Of a stretch of 64,000 bases of DNA, positions 59,633 through 64,000 are shown piece after piece. Location of the stretch: the NCBI GenBank assembly GCA_049324835.1, contig JBMOMT010000059.1:124001-188000 (forward strand), given 5' to 3'. Origin of the DNA: JBMOMT01 sp049324835 (lineage in GTDB: Bacteria; Chloroflexota; Anaerolineae; CAYNKW01). A program made the translations under genes and the position numbers. Positions within the stretch are counted from its first letter, which is position 1, and the number at the start of each line of letters is the position of its first letter. The notes below the pieces were generated by a model. The model made no database searches, was not told the DNA's origin, and saw nothing but the letters and a program-made list of their open reading frames with translations.

Positions 59633-59934
59633 TGATCTCGTCGTCGTTTTACCTGATTTTGAGCGCGGTGCTTTTTACCATCGGCGTGGTGGGTGTGCTG
59701 ATACGGCGCAACGCGGTGGTGGTGCTGATGTGCATCGAGCTGATGCTCAACTCGGTCAACCTGACCTTTGTGGCCTTTTCTCGCTATCTGTCTTCGATGG
59801 CCGGCCAGGTGTTCGTGTTGATGACCGTGGCCGTGGCCGCCGCCGAGGTGGCCGTGGGGCTGGGATTGATCATCGCGTTGTACCGGCAAAAGAAAACCAC
59901 CGATGTGGACGACATCAACATTTTGAAATGGTAG
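59632..59934 (+). CDS. nuoK: NADH-quinone oxidoreductase subunit K
   Basis: The 100-residue subunit has three helices with the conserved Glu in MCIELMLNSVNLTFVAF (about 33-49) and a second Glu in AAAEVAVGLGLIIA, both part of the proton path. Confidence 0.96.
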   Translation: MISSSFYLILSAVLFTIGVVGVLIRRNAVVVLMCIELMLNSVNLTFVAFSRYLSSMAGQVFVLMTVAVAAAEVAVGLGLIIALYRQKKTTDVDDINILKW

Positions 59935-59943
59935 GGGGCGCAC

Positions 59944-61851
59944 ATGGATTCGTTTGACATACTGCCCTGGCTGCTGCTGCTCTTTCCGCTGCTGGGTGTG
60001 ATCGTCAACGGCTTTTTCGGGGCGCGGCTGGGCCGGCGGGTGGTGAGTTGGCTGGGGCCGGGCGTGGTGCTGCTCTCTTTTCTGACGGCGCTGCTGCCGC
60101 TGATCGACCTGCTCGGTGGGGCGGAAGCGTTTGGGCTGCACAGCCGCCTGTTCACCTGGATCACCGTGGGCAAATTCCAGGTCGAGGCGGCGCTGCTGCT
60201 GGACGAGCTTTCGCTGGTGATGGCCCTGGTGGTCACGGGTGTGGGTTTTCTCATCCACGTCTATTCCACCGGCTATATGGCCGAGGATGCACGCTTTGCC
60301 CGCTTTTTCACCCTGCTCAACCTGTTCATCTTTTCCATGCTCACCCTGGTGCTGGCCGATAATTTCCTGCTGCTCTATGTGGGCTGGGAGCTGGTGGGCT
60401 TTTGTTCCTACATGCTCATCGGCTTTTGGTTCGAGAAACCATCCGCCGCCGACGCAGGCAAAAAGGCGTTCATCGTCAACCGCGTGGGTGACTTGGGTTT
60501 TGCCCTGGGTGTGTTTCTCATTTTCTCCACGTTTGGCAGCCTGGCCTTTGCCGATGTGCTGACCGCCGAGGCCGTGGCGGCGGTGGCGCCGGGCGCGGTC
60601 ACGGCTATCGCGCTGCTGCTCTTTGTGGGCGCGGCGGGCAAATCGGCCCAGATCCCGCTCTACGTCTGGCTGCCCGACGCCATGGAAGGCCCCACGCCGG
60701 TTTCGGCCCTCATCCACGCGGCGACGATGGTCACCGCCGGCGTGTACATGGTGGCCCGCACCAACGCCCTCTTTGGCGCATCCGAGACGGCCAGCGGCAT
60801 CGTGGCCTGGATCGGCGTGCTGACCGCCTTTTTCGCCGCCACCATCGCCCTGGTGCAGACCGATCTCAAACGCATCCTGGCCTATTCCACCGTCAGCCAG
60901 TTGGGTTATATGATGCTGGGTGTGGGTGTGGGCGGTTATGCGGCCGGCATCTTTCACCTGACCACCCACGCCTTTTTCAAGGCGCTGCTCTTTTTGGGCG
61001 CGGGCAGCGTGATGCACGCCCTGGCCGGCGAGTTGAACATTTTTAAAATGGGCGGCCTGCGCGAAAAAATGCCCACCACCTACCGCACTTTTTTGTGGGG
61101 CGCCATGGCGCTGGCCGGCTTCCCGCTGCTCTCTGGCTTTTTCAGCAAAGACGAAATCCTGTGGCTGGCGGCCAACCGATCCTGGCTGTTGTGGGGCGTG
61201 GGCATCGTCACCGCCTTTCTGACGGCCATGTACGCCTTTCGGCTGGTGTTCGTGGTCTTTTTGGGCCAGCCGCGCGATAAAAAACTGCACGGCCACGCCC
61301 ACGAATCGCCGCGCAGCATGACCCTGCCGCTAACGGTGCTGGCCCTGCTGGCCGTGCTGGGCGGGCTGCTCAACCTGCCGGGAGAGCTGGTCGGGGTGGA
61401 GGGGTTGGGCCTGCTGAACGCGGCCCTGGCGCACACCCTGGGCCACCCCCATGTCGAGATGGGCCGGGGCGCGCAGTGGGCGCTGCTGGTGGTTTCGGGT
61501 TTGCTGCCGATTGTGGCCATGCTGCTGGCCCAAAGCTTGTGGGGCATCCGCAACGATCGGGTGCGCAGGCTGAGCCAGCGCTACGCCTGGCTGTATACCC
61601 TGCTGGTCAACAAATATTACGTGGACGAGCTTTACATGGCCGCCGTGGTCAAACCGCTGAGAGGGCTGGGCGAGTTCCTGTACGGCACGGTGGATCGTGG
61701 CCTCATCGACCGGGCGGTGGATGGCCTGGCGGCATTGCTGGGGCAGGGCGGCGAGGGGGCGCGTCGATTGCAGACGGGTTACGTGCGCAACTATGCCCTG
61801 GGCCTGTTGTTGGGCGTCGTGGCCGTGGTCGGCTACTTTATCCTGCGATGA
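59944..61851 (+). CDS. nuoL: NADH-quinone oxidoreductase subunit L
   Basis: The 635-residue antiporter-like subunit has LLYVGWELVGFCSYMLIGFW with the key Glu, AGKSAQIPLYVWLPDAMEGP with the key Lys region, and FHLTTHAFFKALLFLGAG. The C-terminal part contains the lateral helix and a last helix (LGVVAVVGYFIL). It is followed not by nuoM but by a broken gene. Confidence 0.96.
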   Translation: MDSFDILPWLLLLFPLLGVIVNGFFGARLGRRVVSWLGPGVVLLSFLTALLPLIDLLGGAEAFGLHSRLFTWITVGKFQVEAALLLDELSLVMALVVTGVGFLIHVYSTGYMAEDARFARFFTLLNLFIFSMLTLVLADNFLLLYVGWELVGFCSYMLIGFWFEKPSAADAGKKAFIVNRVGDLGFALGVFLIFSTFGSLAFADVLTAEAVAAVAPGAVTAIALLLFVGAAGKSAQIPLYVWLPDAMEGPTPVSALIHAATMVTAGVYMVARTNALFGASETASGIVAWIGVLTAFFAATIALVQTDLKRILAYSTVSQLGYMMLGVGVGGYAAGIFHLTTHAFFKALLFLGAGSVMHALAGELNIFKMGGLREKMPTTYRTFLWGAMALAGFPLLSGFFSKDEILWLAANRSWLLWGVGIVTAFLTAMYAFRLVFVVFLGQPRDKKLHGHAHESPRSMTLPLTVLALLAVLGGLLNLPGELVGVEGLGLLNAALAHTLGHPHVEMGRGAQWALLVVSGLLPIVAMLLAQSLWGIRNDRVRRLSQRYAWLYTLLVNKYYVDELYMAAVVKPLRGLGEFLYGTVDRGLIDRAVDGLAALLGQGGEGARRLQTGYVRNYALGLLLGVVAVVGYFILR

Positions 61852-61860
61852 CACGAGTTC

Positions 61861-61888
61861 TACCGCAGAGTCGCCGAGATCGCTGAGG
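61861..61888 (+). repeat. Left inverted repeat of the GxxExxY cassette
   Basis: A 28-bp sequence beginning TACCGCAGAG matches the complement of 62217-62244 at 22 of 28 positions. It starts 9 bp after the nuoL stop and overlaps the first codons of the remnant. Confidence 0.7.
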
Positions 61889-62212
61889 CGATTATTGGCG
61901 CGGCCATAGAGGTGCATCGTGCGTTAGGGCCGGGAGTTCGGTCTGCGTGGCATTTCCTTTGAACGGCAACTCTCGTTGGCCGTAGAATACAAGGGGCTGC
62001 AATTAGATCGTGGGTACCGCGTTGATTTGTTGGTTTCTGACAGTGTCATAGTGGAGATCAAAGCCGTCGAGTGTTTGCTGCCCATCCATGAAGCACAACT
62101 GTTGACGTATTTGAAACTTGGTGGTTGGAAAGTGGGTCTACTCATGAACTTTAATGTTCCCGTCTTGAAGCAAGGCATTCGTCGACGTGTTCTGGGATTG
62201 GAAGAGAAATAG
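61870..62212 (+). pseudogene. GxxExxY-family protein remnant
   Basis: Two pieces of one gene lie in different frames. The first (61870-61935) reads VAEIAEAIIGAAIEVHRALG. The second, from about 61938 to the stop at 62210-62212, reads RGISFERQLSLAVEYKGLQL and later LLPIHEAQLLTYLKLGGWK and MNFNVPVLKQG. These are the ends of the GxxExxY (TIGR04256-type, PDDEXK-like) family. About 15 residues at the junction, including the GxxExxY motif itself, are deleted together with a frame change, and no start codon is left. GC content drops in this stretch compared with nuo genes. Confidence 0.85.
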
Positions 62213-62216
62213 AAAG

Positions 62217-62244
62217 CCTCTGTGTTCTCTGCGTCTCTGCGGTG
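62217..62244 (-). repeat. Right inverted repeat of the GxxExxY cassette
   Basis: On the minus strand this begins CACCGCAGAGACGCAGAGAA; see the left copy. It ends 26 bp before nuoM. Confidence 0.7.
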
Positions 62245-62270
62245 AGAGCTATTTCGAGGAGTTGAGCTGA

Positions 62271-63779
62271 ATGGCACAACCTGGTTTTCCTTTGTTATCG
62301 TTGATCGTTTTCCTGCCGCTGGCCGGCGCGCTGGCGCTGCTGCTGTTCAAGGGCGCGCGGCCACAGGCGATCCGCTGGTGGGCTTTGGGGGTGAGCGTCG
62401 TCGAGCTGGCCCTCTCGCTGTGGCTGATACTGGCCTGGCAGAGCGGCAGCGGCATGCAGTTCGCCGACGGCCCGGCGGCCTGGATCCCCGAACTGGGCAT
62501 CGGCTATCACCTGGGCGTGGATGGCATCAGCCTGTTCCTGGTGCTGCTGACGGCGTTCCTGTGGCCGCTGGCCGTGCTGGCCTCGTGGGATCGCATCGTC
62601 GAGCGTGAAAAGGGCTATTACTTTTTCCTGCTGCTGCTGCAGACCGGCTGCCTGGGCGTGTTCACCGCGCTGGATACGGCGCTGTTCTACGTCTTTTGGG
62701 AGGCCATGCTGCTGCCCATGTATTTTCTCATCGGGCGCTGGGGCGGCGAGCGGCGGGTGTATGCCACCACCAAGTTCTTTCTCTACACCATGGCCGGCTC
62801 GGCGCTGATGCTGGTGGCCATCCTGGCCGGTTATGTCCTGTCTGGCTCCTTCAGCCTGGCGTCGCTGGCGGCAGCCGGGCTGACCAAAACGCAGCAGACC
62901 TGGCTCTTTTTAGCCTTCGGGCTGGCTTTTGCCGTCAAAGCGCCGCTGTTTCCCTTTCACACCTGGCTGCCCGATGCCTACGGCGAGTCGCCGGCGCCGG
63001 TGACGGCCCTGCTGGCCGGGGTGCTTTCCAAGATGGGTGTCTATGGCTTTTTGCGCTTTTGCCTGCCCCTGTTTCCCGATGCCGTCGCCACGTTTGCCCC
63101 CGCCATCGCCGTGCTGGCCATGATCGGCGTGGTGTACGCCGCGCTGAACGCGCTGGTGCAAAAGAGTGTCAAGCTGGTGATCGCCTATTCCAGCATCGGT
63201 CATATCTCGTTGATCCTGCTGGGTATCTTGGCCGTCAACACCGAGGCGGTGGGCGGCGCGGCGCTGCAAATGATCAACCACGGTATCAACATCGCACTCT
63301 TGTTTCTGCTGGCCGATATGCTCAAACGGCGCACCGGCACAGACGAGATCGCCGCCCTGGGTGGGTTGTGGAAGGTTTTACCCTGGCTGGGCACGCTGCT
63401 GCTGGTGGCCGTGTTCGCCTCGGTGGGGCTGCCGGGCACCAACGGCTTTGTGGGCGAGATGTCGCTGCTGGTGGGGGTTTTCCAGGCCAACCAGCTCTAT
63501 GCCGCCATCGGCGCCACCGGCCTGATCCTGGGCGCCTGGTACATGCTCAATCTCTATCGCAACGTGATGCTCGGCCCGTTGGCCGGGCGCGATAAAAAAA
63601 CCCCCGCGCCAGAGTACCGAGATCTGTCCGGGCGCGAGGCCCTCGTTCTGGCGCCGCTGGCGGTGGTGATCTTTTTAGTGGGCATCCTGCCCAATTTGCT
63701 GCTGGCGCGTTTGACGCCGTCGGTAGAGTCGCTGGTGCAGCAGGCCCAGGTGACAGAGGAAATCGTCGCAGGCAAGTAG
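62271..63779 (+). CDS. nuoM: NADH-quinone oxidoreductase subunit M
   Basis: The 502-residue antiporter-like subunit has the conserved Glu in ALFYVFWEAMLLPMYFLIG, the Lys in FAVKAPLFPFHTWLPDAYGE, and LVIAYSSIGHISLILLG. GAGGAGTTGAG precedes the ATG. nuoN begins 21 bp after its stop. Confidence 0.96.
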   Translation: MAQPGFPLLSLIVFLPLAGALALLLFKGARPQAIRWWALGVSVVELALSLWLILAWQSGSGMQFADGPAAWIPELGIGYHLGVDGISLFLVLLTAFLWPLAVLASWDRIVEREKGYYFFLLLLQTGCLGVFTALDTALFYVFWEAMLLPMYFLIGRWGGERRVYATTKFFLYTMAGSALMLVAILAGYVLSGSFSLASLAAAGLTKTQQTWLFLAFGLAFAVKAPLFPFHTWLPDAYGESPAPVTALLAGVLSKMGVYGFLRFCLPLFPDAVATFAPAIAVLAMIGVVYAALNALVQKSVKLVIAYSSIGHISLILLGILAVNTEAVGGAALQMINHGINIALLFLLADMLKRRTGTDEIAALGGLWKVLPWLGTLLLVAVFASVGLPGTNGFVGEMSLLVGVFQANQLYAAIGATGLILGAWYMLNLYRNVMLGPLAGRDKKTPAPEYRDLSGREALVLAPLAVVIFLVGILPNLLLARLTPSVESLVQQAQVTEEIVAGK

Positions 63780-63800
63780 ATGGCTTTGCAGGAGTACTGG

Positions 63801-64000
63801 ATGATCGAGACCCCTGTTCTCAACTTTAAAGTGATAGGCCCGCCGCTGGCGCTGGTGATCGCGGCGGCAGTTGTGTTGCTGCTGGATCTGTTTCTGCCGC
63901 GCCAGCGTAAACAGGCGCTGGCCTACATCGCGCTGGCGGGCATCGTGGCGGCGTTCGTGGCCACCGGCCTGCTGTGGGATGCCACTGACCCGGCGTTTGC
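63801..64000 (+). CDS. nuoN: NADH-quinone oxidoreductase subunit N, cut by the right edge
   Basis: Only the first 66 residues are present. They show two hydrophobic helices (PPLALVIAAAVVLLLDLFLP and LAYIALAGIVAAFVATGLL) as in the NuoN start, and gene order supports the call. ATG 63801 follows GCAGGAG; ATG 63780, overlapping the nuoM stop, is the alternative. Confidence 0.85.
   Translation, partial: MIETPVLNFKVIGPPLALVIAAAVVLLLDLFLPRQRKQALAYIALAGIVAAFVATGLLWDATDPAF

Noticed and set aside
59455..61302. Leftward open frame of 615 codons
   Set aside because: Antisense to nuoJ, nuoK and nuoL; extremely His/Gln-rich composition is an artefact.
61976..62212. Intact small gene starting with TTG
   Set aside because: It is only the 3' part of the GxxExxY family; the matching 5' part lies in another frame just upstream, so it is a remnant.

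Overview
The window looks like chromosomal DNA of a Chloroflexota bacterium, probably Anaerolineae or a related class. This is inferred from gene content and style, not from a marker gene. Supporting signs are high GC, TTG/GTG starts with strong GGAGG sites, a T-box in front of leuS, a NuoCD fusion inside a nuoA-N cluster, a very large cyclase/ATPase/TPR protein, an Os1348/Franean1-type RiPP precursor-like peptide, a GxxExxY remnant and abundant intergenic inverted and heptanucleotide repeats. Consensus TTGACA-N16/17-TATAAT promoters and intrinsic hairpins are easy to see throughout.

Layout. 1-7.9 kb: a Zn-ribbon pseudokinase cut by the left edge, then a four-gene membrane module (secreted GATase-like membrane protein, ABC ATPase, ABC-2 permease fused to a META domain, DUF4175-like coiled-coil protein). 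8-15.3 kb: a full-length eukaryote-type DNA topoisomerase IB, an acyl-CoA dehydrogenase with its TetR regulator, a membrane metallophosphoesterase lacking its GNH motif, a short GH3-like protein and two small membrane proteins. 15.4-18.8 kb: two tRNA-Ala genes, a leucine T-box and leuS with a large editing-domain insertion. 18.9-21.2 kb: bicupin, nitroreductase, membrane protein, tRNA(CAU). 21.4-26.9 kb: sugar-phosphate isomerase-like protein with an AfuABC/FbpABC-type importer. 27-32 kb: a solitary proteasome-beta-like Ntn hydrolase, a lipoprotein, two hypothetical genes and an ATP-cone/uridine-kinase fusion. 32-39.4 kb, minus strand: an IclR-led peptide uptake and hydrolysis cluster (M20-like, OppB, OppC, binding protein, M19 dipeptidase). 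39.7-48.4 kb: tRNA-Val, an orphan NarL-type histidine kinase, a membrane protein, the RiPP precursor-like gene, and a TlpA / SH3b / soluble-adenylyl-cyclase-like operon. 48.6-64 kb: the complex I operon nuoA-B-CD-E-F-G-H-[SLC13]-I-J-K-L-[GxxExxY remnant]-M-N, with nuoN cut by the right edge.

Function. The window joins respiratory NADH oxidation with uptake of peptides and probably sugar phosphates, fatty-acid oxidation and one-protein signalling (pseudokinase, histidine kinase, double cyclase). Several proteins belong to enzyme families but have lost canonical catalytic residues: the pseudokinase, the phosphoesterase, the M20-like protein and the second cyclase domain. The most unusual genes are the topoisomerase IB and the proteasome-like hydrolase. 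Two families of short inverted-repeat elements and a set of 7-bp tandem repeats occupy the gene borders.
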